From: Noviherbaspirillum massiliense JC206 | GTDB lineage: Bacteria > Pseudomonadota > Gammaproteobacteria > Burkholderiales > Burkholderiaceae_D | Reading direction: 5' to 3' | NCBI RefSeq assembly: GCF_000312045.1 | Contig: NZ_HE978634.1 | Span: forward strand, 3,053,838 to 3,117,837 | Length of the DNA: 64,000 nt | Shown: one piece after another, positions 37,181 to 49,004 of the stretch | How the letters are laid out: each line of letters begins with the position of its first letter | Numbering within the stretch: position 1 is the stretch's first letter | The notes under the pieces: generated by a model | Databases searched by the model: none | Told to the model about the DNA's origin: nothing | The model's input: only the letters and a program-made list of their open reading frames with translations | Program-made: the position numbers and the translations under genes

Positions 37181-37405
37181 TCATCCCGTCAACGTGTTTG
37201 GGACAAAACGGAGATACCCGGCAATATCGGGACGGCTGCCGACAGCTTTGTCTTTAGGATGAGTTCGGCCTTCATTAACGGGGACCTCAGTGAAGTCAAA
37301 TGGGCTTATGCCTTCCACGCATACTGCATTTATGCCGTACTGATTCGGGTTGGAGCGGCGCCGATGGTAGGTATAGATCCGGCACTCCGAACAAATTTGG
37401 TTCAA
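37181..37405 (-). pseudogene. 5'-truncated GFA (CENP-V) domain gene remnant
   Basis: The 74 codons match the C-terminal half of glutathione-dependent formaldehyde-activating (GFA/CENP-V) proteins: a CSEC zinc-ligand pair, the signature YHRRRSNPNQYGINAVCVEG (usually HHxRRSNPxxYGVNVACLEG), then FDFTEVPVNEG and RTHPKD. The N-terminal half with the first zinc ligands (SCHCGAV type) is missing: 4 bases upstream lies the stop of the lipoprotein gene. There is no ATG; a TTG opens the frame. I read it as a remnant cut off by the insertion or deletion that brought in the lipoprotein gene. Confidence 0.7.
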
Positions 37406-37409
37406 CGAC

Positions 37410-38048
37410 TTACTTTGCCAATGCGTTCTTTATAACAACCGACCCTAACCTTGGGTCCAGGCTTTTTAGCTCTCGCACATCTCGGTCGAAATCGTTTTTG
37501 ACCGACATGTTGATGTAGCTCGGAACGAACTCCCCGCCATACTTGTTAGCCCGAGCATCAAACATCACCCCATAAGACATCTGGATGCTGCCGATATACG
37601 TCACCTGACCCGCGACGACCTCGAATTCCCTTGGGTTCGTTATGTTCTTTTCCTTGAGGAGAAACGATCTGTTTGACGCCATTGGCGTGACATCGCCCTG
37701 CGTCAAGCGGTACTTGCCCGGCTTGACGACGGCGAGGAGAAGTTTGGCATAGTCTTCGTCAGGCAGTGCGCGCGGGTCCTTGGACCAAAAATAGCGGTTG
37801 TCCGACCTGTTCAGCAGCCATTCCTCGCCCTGCCCATCCGTCGGCCCATAACGGAGGTGGAAGTTGAAATGCAACGTCGTAGGAGCAGGGTGCGGAGTCG
37901 CAAAATAGACGGTTGCCGCCACCAGGCCCGAACCTTCGGGCATCAATGGCTGGGTGGTGTCGCCAATCTTAGTTTGGGTGGCGCAAGCGGCTAAGCTAAG
38001 GAGAATTGCCGAAATCAGAAGACGGCGGCCAGCGTTAATAAATTGCAT
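37410..38048 (-). CDS. Hypothetical lipoprotein
   Basis: A 212-residue protein with signal peptide and lipobox LAAC (Cys22). The mature part is beta-rich with no recognised domain (LVAATVYFATP, LHFNFHLRYG, VVAGQVTYIGSIQMSYG). The KPGKYRLTQG and TYIGSI elements recall small beta-sandwich lipoproteins, but I cannot place it in a family. Its promoter region contains two adjacent palindromes (listed separately). It is the most upstream gene of the accessory stretch on this strand, and is separated from gyrB by 549 bases. Confidence 0.7.
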   Translation of the reverse strand: MQFINAGRRLLISAILLSLAACATQTKIGDTTQPLMPEGSGLVAATVYFATPHPAPTTLHFNFHLRYGPTDGQGEEWLLNRSDNRYFWSKDPRALPDEDYAKLLLAVVKPGKYRLTQGDVTPMASNRSFLLKEKNITNPREFEVVAGQVTYIGSIQMSYGVMFDARANKYGGEFVPSYINMSVKNDFDRDVRELKSLDPRLGSVVIKNALAK

Positions 38049-38099
38049 ATCGTTTCTTCATGAAGGTAAAAGACAGCTGGAGCGTTCTCTCGAATGCGC

Positions 38100-38133
38100 T
38101 ATATTGCCAATAAGCAATATACTGTTGCAACAG
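38100..38133 (-). promoter_or_regulatory. Two adjacent palindromes upstream of the lipoprotein gene
   Basis: TATATTGC-CAATAA-GCAATATA (38100-38121) is a perfect 8-bp-arm inverted repeat, followed without a gap by the perfect 12-bp palindrome CTGTTGCAACAG (38122-38133). A TTGACA box on the minus strand (38143-38148) suggests the lipoprotein promoter overlaps them. They may be a repressor operator. Confidence 0.5.
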
Positions 38134-38455
38134 TTAAAGTTGTGTCAAGTAGGCTACCGTCTTTTCGCCAATAGCTTTAATTTCGGATGTGCAGGACTCG
38201 CTCTGACATCCCGATGTAGCGACTAATATGATTTGTGCTCACGCGCTTTTTCGAGATGTCCAAGGGGTCGTATGCCCGCCCGACCGGATTGGATGCAGCC
38301 AGTCCGGGTTTCGATGTCCGCTTTCGGGCATTGAACAGATGCTATGGGTGTCTGCAATTGGCCGGCTGTCGACATACACATCGCCTGTCGCTTTGACCAA
38401 TTAGTGCCTGCAAGCGGACATAGCTGCCATCACTACTGTTCCCGCATCAGAAATG

Positions 38456-38481
38456 AAAAGGGCCAACCAAATGGTCAGCCC
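38456..38481 (-). terminator. Rho-independent terminator after gyrB
   Basis: On the minus strand GGGC-TG-ACCA-TT-TGGT-TG-GCCC forms an 8-bp stem with one internal mismatch pair, followed by TTTTC. It lies about 120 bases past the gyrB stop. Confidence 0.7.
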
Positions 38482-38597
38482 TCTACTCCCGAAACTACTC
38501 ATTCCATCTTGTAGGCCAGTTGCATTAACTAGCACCCGCTAGTTGCACTTCTGTGGCGCCAGCTGCAATTACTTTGGCGGCCTCGCTACACAAAAGC

Positions 38598-41120
<2,523 letters not shown>

Positions 41121-41147
41121 CTACTGGGACATCAATATTTCTGCAAT

Positions 41148-41190
41148 CGGCAAAGGGGCCGCATCCACTGCTGCGAGCCTCCCTTTGCCG
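41148..41190 (-). other. Long hairpin between dnaN and gyrB
   Basis: CGGCAAAGGG (41148-41157) and CCCTTTGCCG (41181-41190) are perfect 10-base complements separated by 23 bases. There is no T-run on either strand, so it is unlikely to be a classic terminator. It may set relative expression or mRNA processing between dnaN and gyrB. Confidence 0.5.
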
Positions 41191-41208
41191 TATTGTTTGC
41201 GAGCGATA

Positions 41209-42315
41209 TCAAATGCGCATCGGCATCACGACATACTTGAAATCAGCATTGTCGGGCACCGTGATCAGCGCGGATGAGTTGGCGTCGCCAAGCGCGATGT
41301 TGATCTGGTCGCACTTGAGGTTGTTTAACACGTCGAGCAGGTAGGTGACATTGAAGCCGATATCGATGCTGTCGCCGCCGTAGTCGATTTCGATTTCCTC
41401 CACGGCCTCTTCCTGGTCGGCATTGGTGGAACTGATCTTCAGGCTGCCGGGGCTGATGATGCAGCGCACGCCCTTGAATTTGTCGCTGGTCATGATGGCG
41501 GCGCGCTGCAGAGAGCGCAGCAGCTGCTCGCGGCTCATCGTGAAATTGTTCTTGTATCCCTTCGGGACCACCCGGGTGTAATCCGGGAACTTGCCTTCGA
41601 CCAGCTTCGAGATCAGTTCGATGTCGGCGAAGGTGAGCTTGACCTGGTTGTTGGCGATTTCCACGTCGACCGGATTGTCGTTTTCTTCCAGCAGGCGCTG
41701 CAGTTCCAGGATGGTCTTGCGCGGGATGATCACTTCCTGGCGCGCGAATTCCTGTTCCGCCTCGACTTGGCAGAAGGCGAGGCGGTGGCCGTCGGTCGCA
41801 ACCGCAATCACGTTCTTGCCGTCAACTACCAGCAGCAGGCCGTTCAGGTAATAGCGGATGTCCTGCTGGGCCATGGCGAAATGGACCATGTTGAACAGGT
41901 GCTTCAGGGTCTTTTGCGGCAGTGTCACTTTCGCGTTGTACTGCTCGGCCTGCGCCACCGTCGGGAATTCCTCGGCAGCCAGGGTCTGCAGGGCGAAGCG
42001 CGACTTGCCGCTCTGCACCGTCATGCGCTTGTTGGCCAGGGACAGCGACACGTCGCCGGAATCGGGCAGGGCGCGCAGGATGTCGAGCAGCTTGCGCGCG
42101 GCGACGGTCGTGGCGGCGACATCACCGCCGGTGCCGACTTGCGCATGCGTCGTGATCTGCACTTCGATGTCGGTCGACAGGAAGGACACCTTTTCGCCGT
42201 CCTTGCGAATGAGGATATTGGCCAGAATCGGCAAAGTGTGCCGACGCTCGACAATACCGCTCACAATCTGCAGAGGCCGGAGTAGCGTGTCTCTCTGGGC
42301 TTTAACCAATTGCAT
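41209..42315 (-). CDS. dnaN: DNA polymerase III beta subunit (sliding clamp)
   Basis: A 368-residue clamp protein that dimerises around DNA and tethers polymerase III. Three repeated clamp domains of about 120 residues are evident. Family landmarks include the start MQLVKAQRDTLLRPLQIVSGIVERR, ATDGHRLAFC in the second domain and the C-terminal YVVMPMRI. Length matches E. coli DnaN (366). It lies 211 bases downstream of dnaA in the standard order. The start ATG is preceded by AAGGATAAAAGC. Confidence 0.98.
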   Translation of the reverse strand: MQLVKAQRDTLLRPLQIVSGIVERRHTLPILANILIRKDGEKVSFLSTDIEVQITTHAQVGTGGDVAATTVAARKLLDILRALPDSGDVSLSLANKRMTVQSGKSRFALQTLAAEEFPTVAQAEQYNAKVTLPQKTLKHLFNMVHFAMAQQDIRYYLNGLLLVVDGKNVIAVATDGHRLAFCQVEAEQEFARQEVIIPRKTILELQRLLEENDNPVDVEIANNQVKLTFADIELISKLVEGKFPDYTRVVPKGYKNNFTMSREQLLRSLQRAAIMTSDKFKGVRCIISPGSLKISSTNADQEEAVEEIEIDYGGDSIDIGFNVTYLLDVLNNLKCDQINIALGDANSSALITVPDNADFKYVVMPMRI

Positions 42316-42526
42316 GCTTTTATCCTTGTATGAGTGTGACGGTGAGGTTGATAAATGAAGTTAATAAGATGAGGCAAAATTCCGATAAATCAATTGCTTA
42401 CCACGTGAATCCGGCGCAAAAACATCCTCTATTTTGACAGAAAGATTGCCGCCAAAAAACCGGCAGTTTTGCGGATCATTGCCTGTTTGCACATGCAAAC
42501 TTATCCACAGGCTGCCGGGCAGCAGT
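42316..42526. other. dnaA-dnaN intergenic region
   Basis: A 211-base AT-rich gap that contains one perfect DnaA box with an abutting palindrome (listed separately), presumably an internal dnaN promoter, and several TTATC-like fragments. It is a secondary candidate for origin or autoregulatory function. Confidence 0.5.
42485..42509 (+). promoter_or_regulatory. Palindrome abutting a perfect DnaA box downstream of dnaA
   Basis: GTTTGCACATGCAAAC (42485-42500) is a 7-bp-arm inverted repeat. It touches the consensus DnaA box TTATCCACA (42501-42509), 18 bases beyond the dnaA stop. Confidence 0.65.
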
Positions 42527-43906
42527 TCATCCCTTCAAGGTTTGCTCCAGCACGTGCAGTTCATGATTGAGTTCGGGGTTCTTGGTACGGTCGGCGGCAA
42601 TCTTGCGCACGGCATGTAGCACGGTCGTGTGGTCGCGGCCACCGAACAATTCGCCGATTTCCGGCAAGCTCTTCTGGGTCAGCTCCTTGGCCAGGTACAT
42701 CGCAATCTGGCGCGGCCGCGCGATATTGGCCGGCCGCTTCTTCGAATACATGTCGGCCACCTTGATATTGAAGAAATCGGCGACCGTCTTCTGGATGTTT
42801 TCCACTGAAATCTGGCGGTTCTGCACCGACAGCAAATCCTTCAGCGCTTCCTTGACCACGTCGATGGTGATGTCCTTGCCGTGAAAGCGCGAGTACGCAA
42901 GGATCTTGCGCAGAGCACCTTCGAGTTCGCGCACGTTCGAGCGCAGGTGCTTGGCCACGAAAAACGCCACATCGTCGGACAGGCCCACGCCTTCCTGCGA
43001 CGCTTTCTTGAGCAGGATCGCCACCCGCATTTCCAGCTCCGGCGGTTCGACCGCGACCGTGAGGCCGGAATCGAAGCGGGAAATCAGGCGGTCATCCATG
43101 CCGCTGATTTCCTTCGGATACGTATCGCTGGTGATGATGATCTGCTTCTTGGCGGCGATCAGGGCTTCGAAAGCGTAGAAGAATTCTTCCTGGGTGCGGC
43201 TCTTGCCGGCGAAGAACTGGATATCGTCGATCAGCAGCAGGTCGAGCGAGTGGTAATAGCGCTTGAAGTCATCGAAACCCTTGCGCTGGTAAGCAGTCAC
43301 TACGTCGCGAACATATTGTTCCGCGTGAATGTAGCGAATCCTGGCGCTCGGATTTTCCTCCAGCACCTGATTCCCGATTGCATGGATCAGGTGGGTCTTG
43401 CCGAGACCGACACCGCCGTACAGAAACAGGGGGTTATACGAAACACCGGGATTGCTGGCAACCTGCACGGCGGCCGCGCGTGCCAGCTGGTTGGCCTTAC
43501 CGGTCACGAAGCTTTCGAAGGTCAGCGCAGGATTGATCTTGCTCTGCTCGCGCCGCGGACTGCTGTCGATGACTATGTCCGGCCGCTCGTTGATTTCGCC
43601 GATATCCGGCACAGCATGGGGGGTGGCAGCGGCAGGAGTGGGTGCCGATTTTCTGGCACCGCCGGCTTTCGGGTCGAGCACGAACAGCACCTCGATCGGT
43701 GCATCCCAGTACTGGCTTGCAAGTGTGGTGATGCGGCTGGCGAACTGGGTCTTCACCCAGTCCAGCTTGAAACGGTTCGGCGCGGCAATGCGCAGGCGGC
43801 CATCTTCGAAATCAAGCGGCGCCAGTGGCTTGATCCAGGCACTGAACTGCTGCGGCGTGAGCTCCTGCTCCAGCATTGCGGAGCAGGTCTGCCAAAAATT
43901 TTCCAT
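42527..43906 (-). CDS. dnaA: Chromosomal replication initiator protein DnaA
   Basis: A 459-residue AAA+ initiator that binds DnaA boxes at oriC and melts DNA. Domain I occupies residues 1-80, a variable Pro/Ala-rich linker about 80-125, the ATPase domain about 125-340 with Walker A GGVGLGKT at 164-171 and Walker [10 protein letters not shown], and the C-terminal DNA-binding domain contains [14 protein letters not shown] and the signature [15 protein letters not shown]. The length is normal. The gene is divergent from rpmH, and the 392-base gap between them is the origin candidate. Confidence 0.99.
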   Translation of the reverse strand: MENFWQTCSAMLEQELTPQQFSAWIKPLAPLDFEDGRLRIAAPNRFKLDWVKTQFASRITTLASQYWDAPIEVLFVLDPKAGGARKSAPTPAAATPHAVPDIGEINERPDIVIDSSPRREQSKINPALTFESFVTGKANQLARAAAVQVASNPGVSYNPLFLYGGVGLGKTHLIHAIGNQVLEENPSARIRYIHAEQYVRDVVTAYQRKGFDDFKRYYHSLDLLLIDDIQFFAGKSRTQEEFFYAFEALIAAKKQIIITSDTYPKEISGMDDRLISRFDSGLTVAVEPPELEMRVAILLKKASQEGVGLSDDVAFFVAKHLRSNVRELEGALRKILAYSRFHGKDITIDVVKEALKDLLSVQNRQISVENIQKTVADFFNIKVADMYSKKRPANIARPRQIAMYLAKELTQKSLPEIGELFGGRDHTTVLHAVRKIAADRTKNPELNHELHVLEQTLKG

Positions 43907-44298
43907 GAAACGTCTAAAGAAAGGGTGCGGAATAACGGGTCGCTTTTGCCCTTGAGTCGATCAACAGAACTCCCTCACTTCCTTCGCCCATCTTTTTATC
44001 AGGATATGCGAGCGTCTGGAAAATGAACTGTTTATCAACAAGAATGCGCCATACGATCCCGCTATTTTACCCTTCCCGAGGAAAGTTATCCACAGGCTGC
44101 ACTGCTTTTCGGACGCATCCGCTTCCAGGCCGCACTTGACAAATCCGGCTAAGTGATTGACAGAGAAGCAGAAAATGCTGTCTAATTCAGGGTTCCCCGC
44201 TCGTTGCCTTGGCTTGCCCTGTGGCCGGCTGGCATCCGACACGCAAACAGGGCGAGGGGCTTCCTTCCCGTTTATTTTGCTGAATAGCGAGACCAATA
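43907..44298. other. Candidate replication origin (oriC) between dnaA and rpmH
   Basis: This gap lies between divergent dnaA and rpmH, the usual place for oriC in many proteobacteria. It has one perfect DnaA box TTATCCACA (44086-44094), a one-mismatch box TTATCAACA (44032-44040) and a weaker TTATCAGGA (43997-44005). AT-rich patches near 44023-44070 could be the unwinding element. Genes run outward on both sides, consistent with leading-strand orientation. The dnaA and rpmH promoters must also lie here. Confidence 0.6.
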
Positions 44299-44433
44299 AT
44301 GAAACGTACTTACCAACCTTCCGTCGTTCGCCGCAAGCGCACCCATGGTTTTCGCGTGCGCATGGCAACCCGCAGTGGCCGCGCCGTACTGAACGCACGC
44401 CGCGCCAAAGGCCGCAAGCGCCTCGCCGTCTAA
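44299..44433 (+). CDS. rpmH: 50S ribosomal protein L34
   Basis: A 44-residue, strongly basic ribosomal protein. [18 protein letters not shown] at the start and the C-terminal [12 protein letters not shown] are diagnostic of L34, with the usual full length. It is the first gene of the conserved series rpmH-rnpA-yidD-yidC-mnmE and is divergent from dnaA. Confidence 0.98.
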   Translation: MKRTYQPSVVRRKRTHGFRVRMATRSGRAVLNARRAKGRKRLAV

Positions 44434-44465
44434 GCAGGCGCGGCATTGCTGTTCAAGCTGCTGGC

Positions 44466-44840
44466 GTGAGCGAAGATTATTCACGCGCTCGGCGCATCAT
44501 CAAAACGGATGAGTTTTCATCCGTTTTTCGTTTGCGGCCCGTGCGGCGGACAGCGCATTTCGTGCTCTATGCCCGCAGCAATGCTTTGACACATGCGCGC
44601 CTGGGCATTGTCGCCGCCAAGCGCTTCGCCCCACGGGCAGTCACCCGCAACACCATCAAGCGCGTCACCCGTGAATTGTTCCGGCAGGCGTCCCTGCCTT
44701 CGACCGACTATGTTGTCCGGCTGTCCAGTCCGGTGAACGCCAGGACCGGCCCGGCGACTTCTTCACGCCTGAAAGCCGAGTTGCGCGTAGAATTGGCGCG
44801 CCTGCTGCTATCGCAGGGCAGGACGGAGACGGCATCATGA
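44466..44840 (+). CDS. rnpA: Ribonuclease P protein component
   Basis: A 124-residue basic protein that assists the RNase P RNA in tRNA 5'-end processing. The family signature is visible as [29 protein letters not shown], and [21 protein letters not shown] precedes it. The start is taken as GTG at 44466-44468 because it gives the usual N-terminal length and lies 33 bases after rpmH; no ATG is available in the right place. The 3' end overlaps yidD by 4 bases. Confidence 0.93.
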   Translation: MSEDYSRARRIIKTDEFSSVFRLRPVRRTAHFVLYARSNALTHARLGIVAAKRFAPRAVTRNTIKRVTRELFRQASLPSTDYVVRLSSPVNARTGPATSSRLKAELRVELARLLLSQGRTETAS

Positions 44841-45085
44841 AGACGGTGCTGTTGCTGCTGTTGCGTGCTTATCAATTGGGAATCAGCCCCTTCCTCGGAC
44901 AGAGGTGCCGCTTTTACCCGAGCTGCTCCAGTTATGCCGCAGACGCAATCCGCGAACATGGCGCTCTGAAGGGCAGCGTGCTCGCAACCAGGCGCTTGTG
45001 CAAATGCCATCCCTGGCATCCGGGCGGCTTCGATCCGGTGCCGAAAAAATCCTGCGACCATCCGGCCGACACCGCCCGCGGTTGA
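44837..45085 (+). CDS. yidD: Membrane protein insertion efficiency factor YidD
   Basis: An 82-residue protein that supports YidC-dependent membrane insertion. A hydrophobic or amphipathic N-terminus ([18 protein letters not shown]) is followed by the invariant [15 protein letters not shown] and [15 protein letters not shown]. The ATG overlaps the rnpA stop (ATGA), and yidC starts 40 bases downstream. Confidence 0.97.
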   Translation: MKTVLLLLLRAYQLGISPFLGQRCRFYPSCSSYAADAIREHGALKGSVLATRRLCKCHPWHPGGFDPVPKKSCDHPADTARG

Positions 45086-45125
45086 AGCCGTTCCGAATCC
45101 GGGATTACTTTTTTTAAATACATTT

Positions 45126-46787
45126 ATGGATATTAAACGTACCGTCCTGTGGGTTGTGTTCTCGTTGTCCCTGCTTCTGCTTTGGGATAACTGGATGCGC
45201 TATAACGGCAAGCCTTCGATGTTTTTCCCGACTGCGACGCAGCAGCAGGCCAAGCCGGCAGCAGGTGCAGGCGCGCCGGCCGGCAATGTCAACCCGGATG
45301 TGCCGCAAGCGAGCGCCGCAGCCCCGACTACGCCCGCCGTCGTGCCCGGCACGAGTGCCGCAGCGCAAGGCGAGCGCATCACCATTACGACCGATGTGAT
45401 CAAGGCGGATATCGATACGCTCGGCGGCGAACTGGTACGACTGGAACTGCTCAAGCAGAAGGACACGCTCGATCCGAGCAAGAACGTGGTGCTGTTCGAT
45501 TCGAGCGCGCAGCGTACCTACCTTGCCCAGACCGGCCTGATCGGCGGTCCGTTCCCGAACCACAAGTCGAACTTTGTCGCCAAGCCCGGCCCGCGCTCGC
45601 TCGACGGCCGCAATGACGTGCAACTGGTGCTGGAGTCGGAGCAGAACGGCGTCAAGCTGACCAAGACCTATACCTTCCAGCGTGGCAGCTACACGATCGA
45701 CCTCAAGCACGAGGTCGCGAACCAGAGCGGCGCGCCGGTCAATCCCTCGCTCTACCTGCAGCTGGTGCGCGACGGCAGCAAGCCGGAAGGCGAATCCCGC
45801 TTCTACAGCACCTTCACCGGTCCGGCGATCTACACCGATGCCGAGAAATTCCAGAAGCTGGATTTCAAGAAGATCGAAGAAGGCAAGGCCGAGCATGCGA
45901 CCAAGGCCGACAATGGCTGGTTCGCGCTGGTGCAGCACTATTTCGTCTCGGCCTTCATCCCGCCGCAGAATGTGGCGCGCGAGATCTACACCAAGAAGGT
46001 TGGTAACAACCTGTATGCGGTCGGCGAAATCCTGCCGCTGGGCACGGTCGCACCGGGCGCCACCGCAACGATGGATACGCACCTGTATTCCGGCCCGCAG
46101 GAATCGGCCGTGCTGGAAAAGATCGCTCCGGGCCTGGAACTGGTCAAGGACTATGGCTGGCTGACGATCGTGGCCAAGCCGATCTTCTGGCTGATGACCC
46201 AGATCCACAAGCTGCTCGGCAACTGGGGCTGGACCATCATCGTGCTGACCATCCTGATCAAGCTGGCCTTCTTCCCGCTGTCGGCTGCCAGCTATCGCAG
46301 CATGGCGAAGATGAAAACGGTTACGCCGCGCATGCAAGCGATCCGCGAGCGCTACAAGTCCGATCCGCAAAAGATGAACCAGGCGATGATGGAACTGTAC
46401 AAGACCGAGAAGATCAACCCGCTCGGCGGCTGCCTGCCGATCGTGGTCCAGATCCCGGTGTTCATCGCGCTGTACTGGGTGCTGCTGGCATCCGTGGAAA
46501 TGCGCGGCGCGCCGTGGCTCGGCTGGATCCATGACCTGACCGCGCCCGACCCGTTCTACATCCTGCCCATCCTGATGGCCGTGTCGATGTTCATCCAGAC
46601 CAAGCTGAACCCGACGCCGCCGGATCCGGTGCAGGCCAAGGTGATGATGTTCATGCCGATCGTGTTCTCAGTCATGTTCTTCTTCTTCCCGGCCGGCCTG
46701 GTGCTGTACTGGGTGGTGAACAATGTCCTGTCGATCGCCCAGCAATGGGTCATCACCAGGAACATGGCAGGCAGCAAGACCGCCTGA
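45126..46787 (+). CDS. yidC: Membrane protein insertase YidC
   Basis: A 553-residue inner-membrane insertase, acting alone or with SecYEG. An N-terminal signal-anchor helix (residues 5-22) is followed by an Ala/Pro-rich linker and the periplasmic beta-supersandwich domain (about 75-335). The C-terminal five-helix insertase core begins with [19 protein letters not shown], which contains the conserved hydrophilic-groove arginine further on (SYRSMAKMK), and ends with [19 protein letters not shown]. Full length for gram-negative YidC. A strong terminator follows, separating it from mnmE. Confidence 0.98.
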   Translation: MDIKRTVLWVVFSLSLLLLWDNWMRYNGKPSMFFPTATQQQAKPAAGAGAPAGNVNPDVPQASAAAPTTPAVVPGTSAAAQGERITITTDVIKADIDTLGGELVRLELLKQKDTLDPSKNVVLFDSSAQRTYLAQTGLIGGPFPNHKSNFVAKPGPRSLDGRNDVQLVLESEQNGVKLTKTYTFQRGSYTIDLKHEVANQSGAPVNPSLYLQLVRDGSKPEGESRFYSTFTGPAIYTDAEKFQKLDFKKIEEGKAEHATKADNGWFALVQHYFVSAFIPPQNVAREIYTKKVGNNLYAVGEILPLGTVAPGATATMDTHLYSGPQESAVLEKIAPGLELVKDYGWLTIVAKPIFWLMTQIHKLLGNWGWTIIVLTILIKLAFFPLSAASYRSMAKMKTVTPRMQAIRERYKSDPQKMNQAMMELYKTEKINPLGGCLPIVVQIPVFIALYWVLLASVEMRGAPWLGWIHDLTAPDPFYILPILMAVSMFIQTKLNPTPPDPVQAKVMMFMPIVFSVMFFFFPAGLVLYWVVNNVLSIAQQWVITRNMAGSKTA

Positions 46788-46832
46788 TGCATAGTGCCCG
46801 GCACCGATGCCGGGCTGCCTAAGAAGAAAAAG

Positions 46833-46861
46833 GCCCGTGAATCGTATTCACGGGCTTTTTT
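46833..46861 (+). terminator. Rho-independent terminator after yidC
   Basis: GCCCGTGAAT (46833-46842) pairs perfectly with ATTCACGGGC (46846-46855) around CGT and is followed by six T residues. Confidence 0.93.
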
Positions 46862-47012
46862 CTTGGTTTGAAAAATCGTGGGTTGCCGCATCATCTGGTC
46901 GACATACCATCGGCAACCATGTCACTTCGCCGCTTGCAAGCGGCTCGGATGGTCGCGCCGCAAAGCAATGCTATGCGAAACCCCGCCTCCATTCCTCGCT
47001 ACAATCACATCC

Positions 47013-48407
47013 ATGAACTACGACTCTTCTCCCATCGCTGCAATCGCCACTGCACCTGGACGCGGCGGCATTGGCGTCGTGCGCATCTCCGGCAAGGATC
47101 TGACATCCGTGATTCAGTCAGTGTGCGGGCCGCAGGTGCAGCTCCAGCCGCGTCATGCGACTTATCTGCCGTTCAGGGATGCCGACGGCAGCGCGATCGA
47201 CCAGGGCATCGCCATCTATTTCAAGGCGCCGCACTCCTATACCGGCGAGGATGTGCTGGAATTGCAAGGGCATGGTGGTCCGGTGGTAATGCAGATGCTG
47301 CTGACGCGCTGCCTGCAGGCTGGAAAGGAGATCGGGCTGCGGCTGGCACAACCGGGCGAATTCACGCATCGCGCCTTCCTGAATGACAAGCTCGATCTCG
47401 CACAGGCGGAAGCGGTGGCGGACCTGATCGAGGCTTCGACCGAAGCCGCGGCGAAATCGGCCTCGCAATCCCTGTCCGGCGTGTTTTCAAAAACGATCCA
47501 CGAACTGGTCGACAAGGTGATTCACCTGCGCATGCTGGTCGAAGCCACGCTCGATTTTCCGGAAGAGGAAATCGACTTTCTGGAAAAGTCCGATGCACGC
47601 GGACAGCTTGAACGCATCCGCACCAGCCTTGATGCCATCTTTGCACAGGCATCGCAGGGCGCGCTGCTGCGTGAAGGATTGAACGTGGTGCTCGCCGGCC
47701 AGCCGAATGTCGGCAAGTCGTCGCTGCTCAATGCCCTGGCGGGCGCCGAAGTCGCCATCGTCACGCCGATTGCCGGCACCACCCGCGACAAGGTGACCGA
47801 AACCATCCAGATGGAAGGCATCCCGTTGCACATCATCGATACCGCCGGAATACGGGATGCACTCGATGCCAGCGACGAAGTCGAGCGCATCGGCATCGAG
47901 CGTACCTGGGGCGAAGTGCGCAAGGCCGATGTGATCCTGCACCTGCTCGACGCCACCCGCGGGCCGACACGCGGCGACGAAGACATCGTCGCGCGCCTGC
48001 CCGACAACGTACCGGTGCTGCGGGTATGGAACAAGATCGACCTGTCGGGACACAAGGCGGAGGTCGAACGCCTGCCGGAAGCAACGCACATCTACCTGTC
48101 GGCGACCGAGCGGCTCGGCATGGACCTGCTGCGCACGGAATTATTGCGGGTGGCAGGCTGGCAGCAGACAGGTGAATCACGCTTCCTCGCACGCGAGCGC
48201 CACTTGCTGGCGCTGAAAGCGGCGCGTGATCATCTCGACATCGCAGCCGAGTATGCGCAGAACAATAATCAGGTCAACGACCAGGCGCTGGACCTGCTGG
48301 CGGAGGAATTGCGGCTGGCGCAGGAACGCCTGAACAGCATCACTGGGGAATTCACGTCGGATGATTTGCTGGGGGTGATCTTCAGCCGCTTCTGCATCGG
48401 GAAATAG
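47013..48407 (+). CDS. mnmE: tRNA modification GTPase MnmE (TrmE)
   Basis: A 464-residue GTPase that, with MnmG, adds carboxymethylaminomethyl groups to the wobble uridine of several tRNAs. The N-terminal folate-binding domain starts [20 protein letters not shown]. The helical domain is interrupted by the G domain with G1 [10 protein letters not shown]3 DTAGI and G4 NKID. The C-terminal motif is FCIGK, whose cysteine is catalytic. The ATG at 47013 gives the standard N terminus; an in-frame start 45 codons upstream is spurious. A terminator precedes the gene, so it has its own promoter within 46862-47012. Confidence 0.97.
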   Translation: MNYDSSPIAAIATAPGRGGIGVVRISGKDLTSVIQSVCGPQVQLQPRHATYLPFRDADGSAIDQGIAIYFKAPHSYTGEDVLELQGHGGPVVMQMLLTRCLQAGKEIGLRLAQPGEFTHRAFLNDKLDLAQAEAVADLIEASTEAAAKSASQSLSGVFSKTIHELVDKVIHLRMLVEATLDFPEEEIDFLEKSDARGQLERIRTSLDAIFAQASQGALLREGLNVVLAGQPNVGKSSLLNALAGAEVAIVTPIAGTTRDKVTETIQMEGIPLHIIDTAGIRDALDASDEVERIGIERTWGEVRKADVILHLLDATRGPTRGDEDIVARLPDNVPVLRVWNKIDLSGHKAEVERLPEATHIYLSATERLGMDLLRTELLRVAGWQQTGESRFLARERHLLALKAARDHLDIAAEYAQNNNQVNDQALDLLAEELRLAQERLNSITGEFTSDDLLGVIFSRFCIGK

Positions 48408-48473
48408 CGGGACCGCTTGAGCACGGCCGCATTCGGGCAATGCGGCACATGCCTGACGATGGGGCGCGGCTGA

Positions 48474-48701
48474 TTACCAGCCGGTTCCAATGCCGATGCC
48501 GGCTCCGCCGCCATGGCCCCAGCTGCCGATCCCGAGGCCGAGGCCGATGTTCGGCGCAACGCTGCCGTGGTAAGGCGCAATCGGCCTGCCGTCCATGTCG
48601 GTCATCTGCTGCGTTTCGCGCAGGCCTTCATGTTCATAACCGGGACTTGCACATCCGGCAAGCATTGATGCGAGTGCCAATGGAAGAAACAGGCGTTTCA
48701 T
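48474..48701 (-). CDS. Small glycine-rich lipoprotein
   Basis: A 75-residue protein with a signal peptide and lipobox LAGC (Cys16), followed by a polar stretch and a Gly-rich tail (IGLGLGIGSWGHGGGAGIGIG). The start ATG at 48699-48701 has GAGGA about ten bases upstream; the frame continues 28 codons further without another such site. It has no recognised domain and stands alone. Outer-membrane attachment is inferred from the lipobox. Confidence 0.7.
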   Translation of the reverse strand: MKRLFLPLALASMLAGCASPGYEHEGLRETQQMTDMDGRPIAPYHGSVAPNIGLGLGIGSWGHGGGAGIGIGTGW

Positions 48702-48797
48702 CTGCGGCGTCCTCATCGAAGGGATGAATATTCTTTCGACAGAATCTCGCCTGAGGGGTTCTGGATGCGCCGGGTTCCGGCGCAATGGGAGGGCGGC

Positions 48798-49004
48798 TTA
48801 GGACAGGGAGGCAGGCTGATCAGGATTGGTTGTATCCGGAGTACCGGCGAGCATCTCCTGCAATCGCCCGGCCATCCGATTCAGGTTGCGCAGCCTCGAA
48901 TGATCAGTGTAGTAGCTGTCGCACAAGGGAGATGCCGTTGCCTTCTTGAGAGCATCGATCTCCGCATTAATCCTGTTGAGTTTCCACTTATAAAACCATT
49001 TCAT
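48798..49004 (-). CDS. Small hypothetical protein, probably helical
   Basis: A 68-residue basic protein (KWFYKWKLNRINAEIDALKK, then RLRNLNRMAGRLQEML) that looks like an amphipathic helical pair with possible membrane or nucleic-acid contact. The start ATG at 49002-49004 has AAAGGGGAAA upstream, a good ribosome site. No family is recognised. It follows the same strand as the glycine-rich lipoprotein gene but is separated by 96 bases. Confidence 0.6.
   Translation of the reverse strand: MKWFYKWKLNRINAEIDALKKATASPLCDSYYTDHSRLRNLNRMAGRLQEMLAGTPDTTNPDQPASLS

Larger units (their letters stand above)
38049..38597. other. Intergenic region between the accessory lipoprotein gene and gyrB
   Basis: About 550 bases. 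On the left are the tandem palindromes of the lipoprotein promoter; on the right is the gyrB terminator hairpin (38456-38481). In between I see no supportable gene. The junction between AT-richer accessory DNA and core DNA probably lies here. Confidence 0.5.

Noticed and set aside
37130-37435. A 101-codon plus-strand frame
   Set aside because: It runs antisense to the GFA remnant, which has clear family motifs.
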